Positions 18,204 to 27,981 are shown, counted from the stretch's first letter. The stretch: 64,000 nt of DNA from Corynebacterium silvaticum (GCF_004382825.2 NZ_SDQO02000001.1:372001-436000); one strand, 5' to 3'. Notes: a model not told the origin generated them from the letters alone. Made by a program: numbers and translations.

Positions 18204-18821
18204 TTAGCTGGTGCATTGCTCCAAACCCGCCATAATTAACCGCAATCCTTCAGTGAATTGTGTGGCATAGGCCTGCTGTTGTTGTTCTAGATCGCACTGG
18301 GTCTTAGGTGTGTGACAGCCTAAGTTTTGTGGTTCTTCCTGGTCAGCGGAAGGATTGGCCGAAGCTACTTCAGTGCCGTGGTGGAGAGCTGCTCTCTGTA
18401 CAGCAGCTTGTTCAATAACCGTGGACCCCAAAATAAAGTGCAGTAACGTTGTGGCGCCGAGCGTGGAGTGCGGATGTTCGCCGAACGCTTGCCTGATGCA
18501 GTGCTCCACGTCGTTGCGCAGAACATTGTCCGTAAGCGCAGCACTAAGAAGTTCCGCCCCGTCGCGATACTCAAGCATGACCGCACGAACCTTGTGAGCA
18601 ACGGCGGTAGGCGTTGACTCTGAATCTGAAAGGAAGAGAGGAGCGAGTAAACGCCGTGCGGTGGCGTCGATAAGCGCTTGCTTGTTTTTAAAATGCCAGT
18701 AGAGCGCGCCGGGTGCTACCCCGAGCTTTTTAGCTAATCGACGCATCGTCATATCCGCAAGCCCATAGGTATCCAGGATCTCAAGGCTTGCGGTGATGAT
18801 GAGGTCTTTACTCAATTGCAC
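18204..18821 (-). CDS. TetR-family transcriptional regulator
   Basis: The N-terminal helix-turn-helix reads LADMTMRRLAKKLGVAPGALYWHFKNKQALIDA at residues about 18-50, a clear TetR DNA-binding domain. The C-terminal ligand domain is not assignable to a subfamily. I take GTG 18821 as the start because it gives the usual short N-terminal extension; its ribosome site is weak, and a TTG at 18875 would add 18 residues. The gene lies directly before glgX on the same strand, so it may control glycogen breakdown and itself. Repeated GGGTAACG motifs lie just upstream. Confidence 0.88.
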   Translation of the reverse strand: MQLSKDLIITASLEILDTYGLADMTMRRLAKKLGVAPGALYWHFKNKQALIDATARRLLAPLFLSDSESTPTAVAHKVRAVMLEYRDGAELLSAALTDNVLRNDVEHCIRQAFGEHPHSTLGATTLLHFILGSTVIEQAAVQRAALHHGTEVASANPSADQEEPQNLGCHTPKTQCDLEQQQQAYATQFTEGLRLIMAGLEQCTS

Positions 18822-18876
18822 ATCACTAGAGTAGCGGTCCCGGAGGAATAATAGGTACCTGACGCGATATGACAAT

Positions 18877-18973
18877 GGGTAACGAATTTATAATTTTGGT
18901 CGATTACCCTTAAAGGAAAGTTCTTGTTCGAGAGAGCCAAGAATTTCAAAAATAGTGATGATTTTGGGTAACG
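18877..18973. promoter_or_regulatory. candidate operator repeats upstream of the TetR gene
   Basis: The octamer GGGTAACG occurs at 18877-18884 and again at 18966-18973, and TTACCC at 18904-18909 is the inverse of its core, giving GGGTAA-n21-TTACCC. The cluster lies 55-150 bases before the TetR start, in the region shared with the divergent lipoprotein gene. Autoregulation is an inference. The rest of the 377-base gap (18822-19198) holds no gene. Confidence 0.4.
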
Positions 18974-19198
18974 TCATCGGAGTTGAACTGAAGCAAGCGT
19001 AGTGCCTGCTTGTCATAGGATATGTGTGACCTGTGTGTTGTAGATGTTCCTATAAAGTTGGTTGCTAGTCTTGCTAAGGTCGTACTAAATTCTTAATGTT
19101 CTGAACCTGTGGCAGGCACTCCGTCTGCGATTGCCTTCAAAGAGCGCCGCTGAGTAATCAAGCGGTGGCGTTTATCGCTTTATAGGAGATCTAAAACT

Positions 19199-19861
19199 GT
19201 GCTTAACCGAATTCACGTCAACCGCGCTAAAAAGATTGCGATCGCCGTGGCGGCATCGAGCGCGCTCGTTTTGACGGCGTGCGGTGATGAGGATGACTCC
19301 AAGGAGAATAAGACCACCTCAGCTACGACTTCTAGCTCAGTTGCTACTACAGCTTCCGAGACTTCTGCGTCGCCTGCAGCACCTTCTACAGAAGAGCCTA
19401 CGCCAGCAGCATCTCCTGCCCCTGCCCCACAGGGAAATAACGTACCTCCTGCAGCGATCAATGAGGCAATGCCTGAGCTAACCTACAATGACGTCCCACC
19501 GATTGACGGCGGCGCGCCTGCAACCGATGCGGATCGTCAGGCCATTGAGAACCTGGTACGCGGCATCAACGGTGCGAGGACTATCCGTGATTACATCGGC
19601 TACGTGCCGGCACACACCTGCCAGCGCGTGATCAACGAGCAGGGTGGCCCTGCTGCTTTTGACCTATCACAGTTCCCAGACGTTCCTCTTGATGATTTTG
19701 AGGAATACCGTAAGGCAAAGCCATCCATCGACAACGTTGATTCAGTTCAGGTGAACGGCAACATTGCTTCCGCAAGCGTGACGGCCACCGCAAACGGTGA
19801 CACGAACACTGCCACCCAGCGCTTTGAACGTGAGAACGGCAAATGGAAGTTCTGCCGCTAG
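19199..19861 (+). CDS. secreted lipoprotein of unknown function
   Basis: GTG 19199 follows AGGAG nine bases upstream. The signal peptide has a basic start and the lipobox LTAC with cysteine near residue 28. A Thr/Ser/Pro/Ala-rich linker of about 60 residues follows. The folded part runs from about residue 95 to the end; it includes two cysteines (HTCQRV and the final FCR) that may form a disulfide. The end, ATQRFERENGKWKFCR, looks like the last strand of an NTF2-like fold, as in the lipoprotein at 734, but the two are not close copies. Function is unknown. Confidence 0.82.
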   Translation: MLNRIHVNRAKKIAIAVAASSALVLTACGDEDDSKENKTTSATTSSSVATTASETSASPAAPSTEEPTPAASPAPAPQGNNVPPAAINEAMPELTYNDVPPIDGGAPATDADRQAIENLVRGINGARTIRDYIGYVPAHTCQRVINEQGGPAAFDLSQFPDVPLDDFEEYRKAKPSIDNVDSVQVNGNIASASVTATANGDTNTATQRFERENGKWKFCR

Positions 19862-19939
19862 TAACTGGGGCAACTCCGCAGAATGCGCCTTTTGAGCACC
19901 TCTGAACACTCTAGTTGGTGCTGTTGGAAGGACATATTG

Positions 19940-19969
19940 GGCTACCGCTCGTTTGGGCGGTAGCCTTTT
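19940..19969 (+). terminator. hairpin terminator after the lipoprotein gene
   Basis: GGCTACCGC at 19940-19948 pairs perfectly with GCGGTAGCC at 19957-19965 and is followed by TTTT. It ends just three to eight bases before the ATG of the next gene at 19973, so that gene must be read through or have a promoter inside this gap. Confidence 0.75.
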
Positions 19970-19972
19970 GCT

Positions 19973-20674
19973 ATGCCTAAGCAAGATTCTGGATCTTTTA
20001 TTCCTGCATCAGATGAGCACTCACATGGTGCAGGCGACGCTGTAACCAAGTCAGGGACTGATCTGGAAAGCAAGGATGCTCGAGGGTCTTTGCGTGAAAA
20101 ACAAACAAAACGTCCATGGAAAGTTTCAGAGAAAACAGGAAATTTCTCAGCGGTAGTGGTGGCTATCGTATGCATTTATGCGGGACTCGGTGCGCTGTGG
20201 CCGGTCATACGACCTCGGTACGATGCGACCCTGGCCGAGGGCGGCGGGCTACAACTAATGTCAGGAGAAAACGTTGAGTTTATTTCCTTTGCGCAATTCG
20301 TAGGGATTACCACCTTGGTGGCCGTAGTATTAGCGATTTCTCTACTCAAACTCCTTCCGCATAGGCGAGGCGTGGCGCTGTTGTTATGGTTCGGCGTATG
20401 GATTTTTATCGGTGGGGGCGTGTTTTTATTTGTGGGAGATCTTGTTTCCGGTCTGATCTCCGCCGTAGGACGAGCAAAAGAGCTCCAGGTAGGAGACAAT
20501 ATCTCCTTTATTCCGCCATTATCTCCAGGTATCGCTGCGCGTCTAGCGCCGGTGTTCGTGGGAATGGCCGTGTATTGGTGCCGCATGTACATCAATGGCG
20601 ATGATGCTGACGTCGAGGAAGAGAGCACCGAGGAAGAAGACACCAAAGAATCGGCGGAAATAAAAGTTACGTAG
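19973..20674 (+). CDS. membrane protein of unknown function
   Basis: The 233-residue protein begins with a 55-residue hydrophilic, charged cytoplasmic segment. Four hydrophobic stretches follow: about residues 58-78 (VVVAIVCIYAGLGALWPVI), 105-123, 132-158 and a weak one near 195-210. It ends in a highly acidic tail (EEESTEEEDTKES). I do not recognise a family. The start lies immediately after the preceding terminator and its ribosome site is not obvious. It is convergent with the YbjN-like gene, eight bases apart. Confidence 0.68.
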   Translation: MPKQDSGSFIPASDEHSHGAGDAVTKSGTDLESKDARGSLREKQTKRPWKVSEKTGNFSAVVVAIVCIYAGLGALWPVIRPRYDATLAEGGGLQLMSGENVEFISFAQFVGITTLVAVVLAISLLKLLPHRRGVALLLWFGVWIFIGGGVFLFVGDLVSGLISAVGRAKELQVGDNISFIPPLSPGIAARLAPVFVGMAVYWCRMYINGDDADVEEESTEEEDTKESAEIKVT

Positions 20675-20682
20675 CTCGTTGC

Positions 20683-21687
20683 TTAAAGATGCTCTGGTCC
20701 GGGCGGGACGTCGTAAAGCCCGAAACCAGGGCTTTTTAGCGTTCGGACGCACACAAAAATCGCGGAGAAAGCCTGCTCTAGATGCGCTGCGAGTTGTGTA
20801 TCGTTGAGGCCTCCGCCGACGTCGACAGTCGCCTCCACTCGGATACTTAATGAATCGTGGGCAGTGGTGGAGACAAACGCCTTAGAGTCGATGCTTTCTT
20901 CGTTCCATCTATTGCACAGCATGAATACGCGGCTGAATTCGCGTTCGGAACTGAGCCCCGAGTCCCAAAATCCCCAGCAAAGAATTGTGGGGCCGGACTC
21001 CAAGGAACAACCAAACTCGATATCGGCGTGCCATTCGCCTGTGGGCAAGAGCGCGCGTTCATTCCACGTGCTCGACACCTCGGACATGATCGGGGTGATT
21101 CTTTCCATTGTCACGGCAGAGGGGACATCAAAAAGTTCGGAGGTATCTGAGCTGACCTCAATATCTTCGAACGGCGATTGAGGGAGTGCGGTTGAGGATG
21201 CTAGCTCGGGGAATTTTTCCAAAAACCAGTTGACAGCTAATAGCGTGGCATCACAAGCAAGCTCTAAAAACTCTGCGAGTTGTAGATCCGTGGCTCCGAT
21301 GGCCGCTGAATTGGCTGATCGAAATGCCAATTGCAGATGTGAATCAGGGGAATAGCTAATGCGCGCAATAGGGCTGACTCGCTCGCTGTTCCATAACGTA
21401 ACGGCTGTGGCCACGTCGTTGAAATAGTGCAAGGGGAGTGCGCCGGAAGCCTTCGCATCCACGATAATGATGGGCTCGGAACCACCGCGTAAAGTCACAA
21501 AATCACTATGTTCAGGCCACGGAATTTCCAGAATGTCGCCATTGATAGCGGGGATCGAATGGAGGTTGTATCCCAACTCGTTGAGTACCCGAGAAACCCG
21601 AGGCATCGTGACAGGCTGGATGCGGTCCTTGTTAAAGTCTGGACGTTCGGGAGGCTGCGAGCCCTCTGAGGGGCGGTGATTTTTCAC
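20683..21687 (-). CDS. YbjN-domain protein (two tandem domains)
   Basis: GTG 21687 is preceded by AAAGGAG seven bases upstream. The 334-residue protein appears to hold two related alpha/beta units. The first is at residues about 25-150 (MPRVSRVLNELGYNLHSI, then WNSERVSPIARISY). The second is at about 190-325 (VTMERITPIMSEVSSTW, then CNRWNEESIDSKAFVST). This is the pattern of actinobacterial YbjN or type III secretion chaperone-like proteins. Their role is not known. No membrane segment or catalytic motif is seen. It lies divergent from the histidine operon leader. Confidence 0.65.
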   Translation of the reverse strand: MKNHRPSEGSQPPERPDFNKDRIQPVTMPRVSRVLNELGYNLHSIPAINGDILEIPWPEHSDFVTLRGGSEPIIIVDAKASGALPLHYFNDVATAVTLWNSERVSPIARISYSPDSHLQLAFRSANSAAIGATDLQLAEFLELACDATLLAVNWFLEKFPELASSTALPQSPFEDIEVSSDTSELFDVPSAVTMERITPIMSEVSSTWNERALLPTGEWHADIEFGCSLESGPTILCWGFWDSGLSSEREFSRVFMLCNRWNEESIDSKAFVSTTAHDSLSIRVEATVDVGGGLNDTQLAAHLEQAFSAIFVCVRTLKSPGFGLYDVPPGPEHL

Positions 21688-21775
21688 GCGAGGGCTCCTT
21701 TCCTTCTACTTATACTGCGCTAGCGTGATGCTGTGATCCCCACGGTGAAGGGCGCAGCATCAATAGATACTTGGA

Positions 21776-22084
21776 AAAGAGTAGCCCGCATGCTTGTCAT
21801 AAGTAAAAGCTAGGAGAGGTTCGTGCCGGAGCTGTTGGTGCAAGGCTGACATAAAGCTGGCTTGGGAAGGGGTAGCTCCAGCTCCATTTTCGGGGAAGAG
21901 TCTATGCGAAGCTACCTACTCATGCTTGAATGACTCTAAGACGGTAATCGGAAGATAATTCCGTTTCCCGCATATAATGTGAAAACGTGTGTTGGTGATG
22001 TTTCCACGTGAAATCACGGTGGAAGCGTTGTCTTTTTCAACGCACATGGAAAGAAGACGTTCCCCCACGGAAGTGTGAGCAACA
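21776..22084 (+). promoter_or_regulatory. histidine operon leader, T-box-like switch
   Basis: The 397 bases before hisD contain no gene but much structure. AGAGTC at 21897-21902 pairs with GACTCT at 21932-21937, enclosing a histidine codon CAT at 21921-21923. A competing helix pairs GGTAGCT 21871-21877 with AGCTACC 21910-21916. Downstream, the segment 22001-22010 (TTTCCACGTG) can pair with 22014-22024, which holds TGGA at 22020-22023, or instead with CACATGGAAA at 22042-22051. GCGTTG/CAACGC (22025-22030 / 22037-22042) forms a further hairpin. A TGGN element, a specifier codon and two exclusive folds are the marks of a T-box. I recall a T-box-like control with CAU and UGGA proposed for the C. 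glutamicum hisDCB leader. TATAAT at 21973-21978 could instead be a nearer promoter. Confidence 0.6.
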
Positions 22085-23404
22085 ATGCTGAGCTTGATCG
22101 ATCTACGCGGACATACCCCTACTACGAGTGAACTCCGTCGTACTCTCCCACGTGGAGGTACAGACGTTAACTCCGTTGCGCATATTGTTGAGCCGCTTCT
22201 TCATAAGATTCAAGAGCACGGTATTCAGGCAGCCCTTGATTTTGGTGAAAAATTTGATCATGTGCGGCCTAAGAGCGTGCGCGTCCCTCAGGACGTGATG
22301 GACGCTGCGTTAGAGTCTTTGTCTCCTGAGGTAAAACAGGCGCTTGATGAGGCTATCGACCGAGTGCGCAAAGTGCACGCGGACCAAAAACCACAGGAAC
22401 ATGCGACACACCTTGCGGCTGGAGCCACTGTCGCAGAAGTGTTCTTGCCGGTTGATCGCGTAGGTCTGTATGTTCCCGGCGGCAACGCTGTGTACCCCTC
22501 AAGCGTTGTTATGAACGTGGTACCAGCGCAGGAGGCCGGCGTTAAGTCTTTGGTGGTGGCATCGCCGCCGCAATCTCACTATGGCGGCTGGCCTCACCCG
22601 ACAATTCTCGCGGCGGCAAAGCTGCTGGGAGTCGATGAAGTATGGGCAGTGGGAGGTGCACAGGCTGTAGGGCTTCTAGCCTATGGTGATGACTCCGAGG
22701 GGCTAGAACCTGTGGATATGATCACCGGCCCCGGAAATATCTTTGTTACCGCGGCAAAACGACTGGTCAACGGGGTAGTAGGTATCGACTCGGAAGCTGG
22801 GCCAACTGAAATCGCCATCGTGGCTGATGGAAGCGCTAACCCCGTATGGATTGCCTATGACCTTATTAGTCAGGCAGAGCATGATGTCTTAGCCGCCTCA
22901 GTGTTGATAACTGACTCGGAAGACCTCGCAGAACGCGTTAATGCTGAGGTGAAAGCGCGGTTTGAGATTACGCGCAACTCAGATCGGGTTGCCCAAGCTC
23001 TCCAGGGGGAGCAATCGGGAATCGTGCTTGTCGACGATCTCGCGACCGCCCTGACAGTCGCCGATGCTTATGCTGCGGAGCACTTGGAGATCCACACGGA
23101 AAATGCCCAGGAGGACGCCCGCAAGATACGCAACGCAGGCGCTATCTTTGTCGGAGGCTTCTCGCCGGTTCCGCTTGGCGATTATGCCGCAGGCTCTAAC
23201 CATGTTCTTCCAACATCTGGGAGCGCGCGTTATAGCTCGGGGCTTTCCACCCATACCTTCCTACGCGCGGTGAACCTCATTGAATATGACGAGGCCGCAC
23301 TAAAAGACATCTCGGATACGATCGTTGCCCTTGCCGACGCAGAGGAACTTCCTGCGCACGGGGAGGCTATTCGTTCCAGGTTTGAAGACCTCACCGCAGA
23401 ATAA
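22085..23404 (+). CDS. hisD: histidinol dehydrogenase
   Basis: HisD carries out the last two steps of histidine synthesis, oxidising histidinol to histidine with NAD. The 439-residue protein shows the family blocks [46 protein letters not shown] (zinc ligands Gln and His), YAAEHLEI with the catalytic Glu and His, and [10 protein letters not shown]. It opens the long his operon. The ribosome site GGAAG at 22069-22073 is some 11 bases from the ATG and lies within the structured leader, so its exposure may be controlled. Confidence 0.97.
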   Translation: MLSLIDLRGHTPTTSELRRTLPRGGTDVNSVAHIVEPLLHKIQEHGIQAALDFGEKFDHVRPKSVRVPQDVMDAALESLSPEVKQALDEAIDRVRKVHADQKPQEHATHLAAGATVAEVFLPVDRVGLYVPGGNAVYPSSVVMNVVPAQEAGVKSLVVASPPQSHYGGWPHPTILAAAKLLGVDEVWAVGGAQAVGLLAYGDDSEGLEPVDMITGPGNIFVTAAKRLVNGVVGIDSEAGPTEIAIVADGSANPVWIAYDLISQAEHDVLAASVLITDSEDLAERVNAEVKARFEITRNSDRVAQALQGEQSGIVLVDDLATALTVADAYAAEHLEIHTENAQEDARKIRNAGAIFVGGFSPVPLGDYAAGSNHVLPTSGSARYSSGLSTHTFLRAVNLIEYDEAALKDISDTIVALADAEELPAHGEAIRSRFEDLTAE

Positions 23405-23481
23405 ACCTGATGCCTAGCTTAAGGCTTTGATAACCGACGAAGCCCTTATTGCTCCAACACATGAGAGAAGCACCTGAATAT

Positions 23482-24597
23482 ATGTCAGAGATTAGTTTGG
23501 ACGATCTTCCGCTCCGCCCTGAATTACGTGGTCAATCAGCATATGGGGCGCCGCAGTTGGAAGTAGAGGTACGGCTTAACACTAATGAGAATCCGTACCC
23601 TCCTTCTGATGCATTGATCGAGGAACTGGCGCATGTGGTGGCGGAACAAGCGAGGTCTCTTAATAGATACCCCGAACGTGATTCCGTGGAGCTCAGGACT
23701 GCGCTGGCTCAATACGTGACTGAGCGCACCGGCACAGAGGTTTCCTATAAAAACGTGTGGGCGGCGAATGGTTCTAACGAAGTATTGCAGCAACTTCTGC
23801 AGGCTTTCGGAGGTCCAGGACGCACAGCATTAGGCTTCCAGCCGAGCTATTCTATGCACCCCATCCTGGCAGAGGGAACCCATACTGCTTTTGTTTCTTG
23901 CCCGCGTGGGGCAGATTTCCGCATCGACGTAGATGCTGCTCTTGAAGCCATCGCAGAGCACTCACCCGAGATCATCTTTGTGACTACGCCCAATAATCCC
24001 ACGGGTGACGTCACCTCGATCGAGGACATTCGTCGTATCTCGGATGCCGCCCCCGGCATTGTCATTGTGGACGAGGCATATGCAGAGTTCTCGGATGCTC
24101 CTAGCGCTACCACTTTGATTGCGGAATACCCGGACACCATTGTGGTTTCTCGGACGATGAGCAAGGCGTTTGATTTTGCGGGGGGAAGGCTCGGCTATTT
24201 TGTAGCTTCACCTGCATTCATAGAAGCCGTTATGCTGGTTCGCTTGCCTTATCATTTGTCGTCGCTCTCCCAGACTGCGGCTTTGGTGGCACTAAGGCAC
24301 AGCAAAGACACTCTTGCAACGGTGGACATATTGGTGCGGGAACGGCAGCGCGTACAGGATGCTTTGATCGCATGTGGTTTTGATGTGGTGCCAAGCCACG
24401 CTAGCTTCCTATTTTTCGGGGCTTTTAAAGACCAACATGCTGCGTGGCAGGAATTCTTGGATGGCGATGTGCTTATCCGGGATGTGGGAGTACCTGGTTA
24501 CTTACGCGTCACTGTAGGGCTTCCCTCGGAAAATGATGCTTTCATCCAAGCTGCGCGTCGAGTCGCCCATACCAATGGGATCATTCCTAAGGCATAG
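23482..24597 (+). CDS. hisC: histidinol-phosphate aminotransferase
   Basis: HisC is a class II PLP aminotransferase that makes histidinol phosphate from imidazole acetol phosphate. I choose ATG 23482 ([17 protein letters not shown]) because it matches the usual corynebacterial start; ATG 23461 and a TTG at 23449 are in frame but have no ribosome site. Motifs are NTNENPYPP at the N-terminus, [14 protein letters not shown], and the PLP lysine in [17 protein letters not shown]. Length is about 371 residues. It follows hisD by 77 bases in the operon. Confidence 0.95.
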   Translation: MSEISLDDLPLRPELRGQSAYGAPQLEVEVRLNTNENPYPPSDALIEELAHVVAEQARSLNRYPERDSVELRTALAQYVTERTGTEVSYKNVWAANGSNEVLQQLLQAFGGPGRTALGFQPSYSMHPILAEGTHTAFVSCPRGADFRIDVDAALEAIAEHSPEIIFVTTPNNPTGDVTSIEDIRRISDAAPGIVIVDEAYAEFSDAPSATTLIAEYPDTIVVSRTMSKAFDFAGGRLGYFVASPAFIEAVMLVRLPYHLSSLSQTAALVALRHSKDTLATVDILVRERQRVQDALIACGFDVVPSHASFLFFGAFKDQHAAWQEFLDGDVLIRDVGVPGYLRVTVGLPSENDAFIQAARRVAHTNGIIPKA

Positions 24598-24722
24598 CAA
24601 ACTACACAACGCTTGGATCATTGTATTCCCAGTACAATCGGCGTGAGACTAAAAATTAGCGGAGATATTTTAGTGCAGATAGGGAGACTTTCCCTGTGAC
24701 TAAAACGGATAAGGATATTGAG

Positions 24723-25331
24723 ATGGCGGCAGCCCCTAGAGTTGGAACGGTGACTCGCACCACGAGCGAATCAAACATCACAGTCACCATTAACCTTGAC
24801 GGTACCGGACAGGTCAAGGTGAACACGGGGGTGCCTTTTCTGGACCATATGCTTACGGCATTCGGCGTACATGGCGCTTTTGATTTAACTGTTTCCGCCA
24901 CAGGCGATACTCACATAGATGCGCACCACACGGTTGAAGACACTGCGATTGTCTTGGGGCAAGCCCTCCTTGCGGCTGTGGGTGATAAGCGCGGGATTCG
25001 CCGTTTTGGTTCTTTCCAATTGCCCATGGACGAGACTCTGTGTGAAGCAATAGTAGATTTTTCGGGACGCCCTTATTTTGTTATGAACGGGGAGCCTGAT
25101 TATATGGCGCACTCCGTTATCGGAGGTCACTATCCTACGGTCATTAACCGACACTTCTTTGAATCCTTAGCGCTTAATGCCGCTATTACTCTGCATGTGA
25201 ATTGTCGCTATGGTCGTGACCCGCACCATATAACGGAGGCTGAATTCAAGGCTGTGGCCAGGGCAATTCGCCATGCTACTGAGCCGGATTCCCGGGTGCA
25301 GGGCATCCCGTCTACTAAAGGGGCGTTATAG
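24723..25331 (+). CDS. hisB: imidazoleglycerol-phosphate dehydratase
   Basis: HisB removes water from imidazoleglycerol phosphate to give imidazole acetol phosphate. It is the monofunctional form without a phosphatase domain. The manganese-binding repeats read [11 protein letters not shown] and, later, [30 protein letters not shown] is the family block. ATG 24723 has AAGGA seven bases upstream and gives the standard start [17 protein letters not shown], about 202 residues; GTG 24696 would add nine. A separate enzyme must provide histidinol-phosphate phosphatase. Confidence 0.95.
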   Translation: MAAAPRVGTVTRTTSESNITVTINLDGTGQVKVNTGVPFLDHMLTAFGVHGAFDLTVSATGDTHIDAHHTVEDTAIVLGQALLAAVGDKRGIRRFGSFQLPMDETLCEAIVDFSGRPYFVMNGEPDYMAHSVIGGHYPTVINRHFFESLALNAAITLHVNCRYGRDPHHITEAEFKAVARAIRHATEPDSRVQGIPSTKGAL

Positions 25332-25333
25332 CA

Positions 25334-25528
25334 GTGGAGCACCCGGAGACGTATCTTGCCGCGGGCACAACGGGAGACTATGTGGTGTCCTACATATTGT
25401 TCCTGCTCGGCGGACTCTTGGTCGGTGGCGTGTGGTCGGCGTATAAAGCAGAAAACACTCTATTAGCCGTGGCTTTGGGTGCGTGTGCGTTGTGGTATCT
25501 ATATGCGGCGGAATCGCATGGGCTGTGA
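25334..25528 (+). CDS. small membrane protein of the his operon (orf1)
   Basis: This 64-residue protein starts at GTG 25334, two bases after the hisB stop, so it is translated with hisB. Two hydrophobic segments (VVSYILFLLGGLLVGGVW and LLAVALGACALWYLYAA) flank a short AYKAEN turn. It corresponds in position to orf1 of the C. glutamicum hisDCB-orf1-orf2 operon. Its role is not known; its place next to a transporter gene invites a link, but nothing in the sequence shows one. Confidence 0.75.
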   Translation: MEHPETYLAAGTTGDYVVSYILFLLGGLLVGGVWSAYKAENTLLAVALGACALWYLYAAESHGL

Positions 25529-25819
25529 GCTTATATTGATGTACTGAAACGTGCAGTTCCTACGGGCGGTGAGAACGGACTTAGCCAACGGGCTCGTTTC
25601 TCATCGCTCGTTTGTATGCACTAAAACAGAGGCAACTAGGTTGTGATTCAACAGGTTGTACTTCAACACAAGAAGTAGTCCACAATGGAAAACACACGTG
25701 GCTACGTGATCCGTGCTGTATCTGATTTGTACTGAGCATGATTTTGTAAAACGGGAGGGATTGAGAATAGTCGGAGATAAGAATCAGACGTAAGTACTGG
25801 GGAACACGCAGTAGCAGCG

Positions 25820-27211
25820 GTGAAAGAACCACCGGCACTAGAGCGTGATGCCGATGCCGATCAATCGATCCTGAAAATCACTGGTTTCCTGCCCACGATC
25901 GTGGCTGTGGCCGCAGCTTTTGCGGCTTTTTCCCTCATACTCCCGGTGATCCCGCTGGCGGTTATTGCAGGTGGCGGATCGGATACGCTGGCAGGTGTCA
26001 CCACTGCTGTGTTTATGGCAGTTACCGTGTTGACCCAATTATGCACAAACGCTGCATTATTGCGTTTCGGGTATCGCAAAGTAATGGTGCTTGCTGCGTT
26101 GCTTCTTGGAGTTCCCGCTCTGTGGTACGTCGTGGCGATGGACCCCGTCTCCGTACTTGTGATCGCCGGTGTACGTGGCGTGGGGTTCGGGCCTTTGTGT
26201 GTTGCTCAATATGCATTGGTGGGGCAACTAGTACCGGCAGGAAAACTCGGGAAAGCTTCCGGAGTACTTGGGCTGTTTGTTGGTGGCTCCCAGATGGTGT
26301 GCCTCCCGTTGGGCTTAGTGCTTATCGACGCCGGCGTTGGCTTCAACGCAGTATTCATTGCAGGCAGACTCGCCGCTCTTATCGCTGGTGCGATGGCCTT
26401 TGCGATTCCAAATGTAGATCCCGAGCAATCTGCTGCAGCCGAAGTATGGACTGAAGAAGACGATGCCCGAGAGTTGGCTAAAAACCGCCGCAACAAAGTG
26501 GTACGCGCGGCCCGTGCGCAGATAGTCAAGGTGGCCAAACACACGGTGCCTGCGCGGACTCGCAGGCAGATCCGCAAGCGGATTCACCGTAGGCCGCGAA
26601 CCAAGGGGTTAATAGTCACTGTGGTGCTAGCGGTGGCATTGGCCAGTGTCTCTATGGGGCTATGTGCGGTGTCTAGCTTCCTTCCTGCGTCAGTCAGAGA
26701 AATGGATCCGGTCAGTGGCGCAACAATTGCGGGGGTCATGCTATCCGTGGTTGGCGGTGCACAGATGATTTTCCGCTATATATCGGGAACTCTCGCCGAT
26801 AGGCTACAACGGCCCGGCACCACGATGATCCCAGGTTTGGTCTTGTCCTCAATAGGCCTGATCGGCATCGTAGTTGTACTGACGCAGGAGTGGTCTGCGC
26901 TATGGCTGATCTTTGCTGCCCTGTTGTTCGGCGCAGGATTCGGATTGGTGCAAAATGAAGCGCTTTTGGAGATGTTTCTCCGGGTGCCTCGCGGAAAATT
27001 AGCTCAAGCGTCGACCGTCTGGAATGCCTCGTTTGATACTGGCACGGGTATTGGTTCCATCATCTTGGGCATCGTGGCCACAACACACGGTTATAGTGCG
27101 GCGTTTGCAGGTGGTGCTGTCTTGGTGAGCATAGGTTTGGCCACTGAGATAGGGGACCGAATCCTCCGAAAAAGGGGTAAGCGTTGGGCGCTTGCACAAG
27201 CGACGGCTTAG
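25820..27211 (+). CDS. MFS-family transporter inside the his operon (orf2)
   Basis: The 463-residue protein has about twelve hydrophobic helices in two halves, with a long basic and charged cytoplasmic loop (residues about 200-270, rich in Arg and Lys) between helices six and seven. The first half has LPVIPLAVIAGG and the loop FGYRKVMV; the second has YISGTLADRLQRPG, the MFS cytoplasmic loop pattern. GTG 25820 starts it. The 290-base gap before it could carry a separate promoter. In position it equals orf2 of the C. glutamicum his operon. Substrate is unknown; export of a histidine-related compound is speculation from context. Confidence 0.85.
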   Translation: MKEPPALERDADADQSILKITGFLPTIVAVAAAFAAFSLILPVIPLAVIAGGGSDTLAGVTTAVFMAVTVLTQLCTNAALLRFGYRKVMVLAALLLGVPALWYVVAMDPVSVLVIAGVRGVGFGPLCVAQYALVGQLVPAGKLGKASGVLGLFVGGSQMVCLPLGLVLIDAGVGFNAVFIAGRLAALIAGAMAFAIPNVDPEQSAAAEVWTEEDDARELAKNRRNKVVRAARAQIVKVAKHTVPARTRRQIRKRIHRRPRTKGLIVTVVLAVALASVSMGLCAVSSFLPASVREMDPVSGATIAGVMLSVVGGAQMIFRYISGTLADRLQRPGTTMIPGLVLSSIGLIGIVVVLTQEWSALWLIFAALLFGAGFGLVQNEALLEMFLRVPRGKLAQASTVWNASFDTGTGIGSIILGIVATTHGYSAAFAGGAVLVSIGLATEIGDRILRKRGKRWALAQATA

Positions 27212-27232
27212 CCCCCATTAGTATGGTGAACT

Positions 27233-27865
27233 ATGAAGAAAGTGGCGCTGCTTGATTATGGTTCAGGGAATCTTCGCTCAGCTCAACGGGCTCTTGAGCG
27301 CGTGGGCGCGGAAGTAACCGTAACGAGTAATCCGGAGATAGTCCTCAACGCTGATGGACTTTTAGTGCCAGGCGTGGGTGCTTTTGCCGCCTGTATGAAA
27401 GGCCTGCGAGAGATCCAGGGAGATCGCATGATTGGGCAGCGCCTAGCTGGCGGGCACCCGGTCATGGGAATTTGCGTGGGAATGCAGATCATGTTTGAGC
27501 AAGGCATCGAGCACGGCATAGAAGCGCAAGGTTGTGGGGAGTGGCCGGGGACCGTCGAAAAGCTCCAAGCAAAGGTGTTGCCGCATATGGGTTGGAATAC
27601 CGTGGAGATGGAAAGCACAAGCGAGCTTTTTGCCGGGCTAGACAGCGCCACGCGTTTTTATTTCGTGCACTCTTATGGCGTGAGAAACTGGGAGTTTGAG
27701 GGGGACGGTTTAACGCAGCCACCACTGGTCACGTGGGCGAGCCACGATGAAGATCGATTTGTGGCAGCAGTAGAAAATGGCCCACTTTGGGCCACGCAGT
27801 TCCACCCGGAGAAGTCTGGAGATGCTGGTGCTCATTTGTTAGAGAACTGGTTGGGGACTCTCTGA
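27233..27865 (+). CDS. hisH: imidazole glycerol phosphate synthase, glutaminase subunit
   Basis: HisH releases ammonia from glutamine and passes it through a tunnel to HisF. The 210-residue protein shows the class I amidotransferase triad. The nucleophile is Cys81 in GICVGMQ, and the His and Glu lie in QFHPEKSG near the C-terminus. It starts 22 bases after the transporter stop. The partner HisF is encoded at 29629-30402 in the same operon. Confidence 0.97.
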   Translation: MKKVALLDYGSGNLRSAQRALERVGAEVTVTSNPEIVLNADGLLVPGVGAFAACMKGLREIQGDRMIGQRLAGGHPVMGICVGMQIMFEQGIEHGIEAQGCGEWPGTVEKLQAKVLPHMGWNTVEMESTSELFAGLDSATRFYFVHSYGVRNWEFEGDGLTQPPLVTWASHDEDRFVAAVENGPLWATQFHPEKSGDAGAHLLENWLGTL

Positions 27866-27981
27866 CGTCTGTATCCCCTTAGGAAGCATAAGACGCCGGA
27901 GGAATCTGCTTTGCCGGGGGTAGGCATGCTTTTGAATCATCGTTGGTGAGAATTGCATTCCTGTGGCTAAACTTGGCGTTT

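Noticed and set aside
21776..21880. cobalamin or SAM-type riboswitch in the his leader
   Set aside because: Some short matches (GGTG, GGGAAG) but no B12 box or SAM core, and neither ligand fits histidine genes.
21973..21978. TATAAT as the sole hisD promoter
   Set aside because: Good -10 match but no -35 partner at 17 bases; kept only as an alternative because the structured region upstream fits a longer leader.
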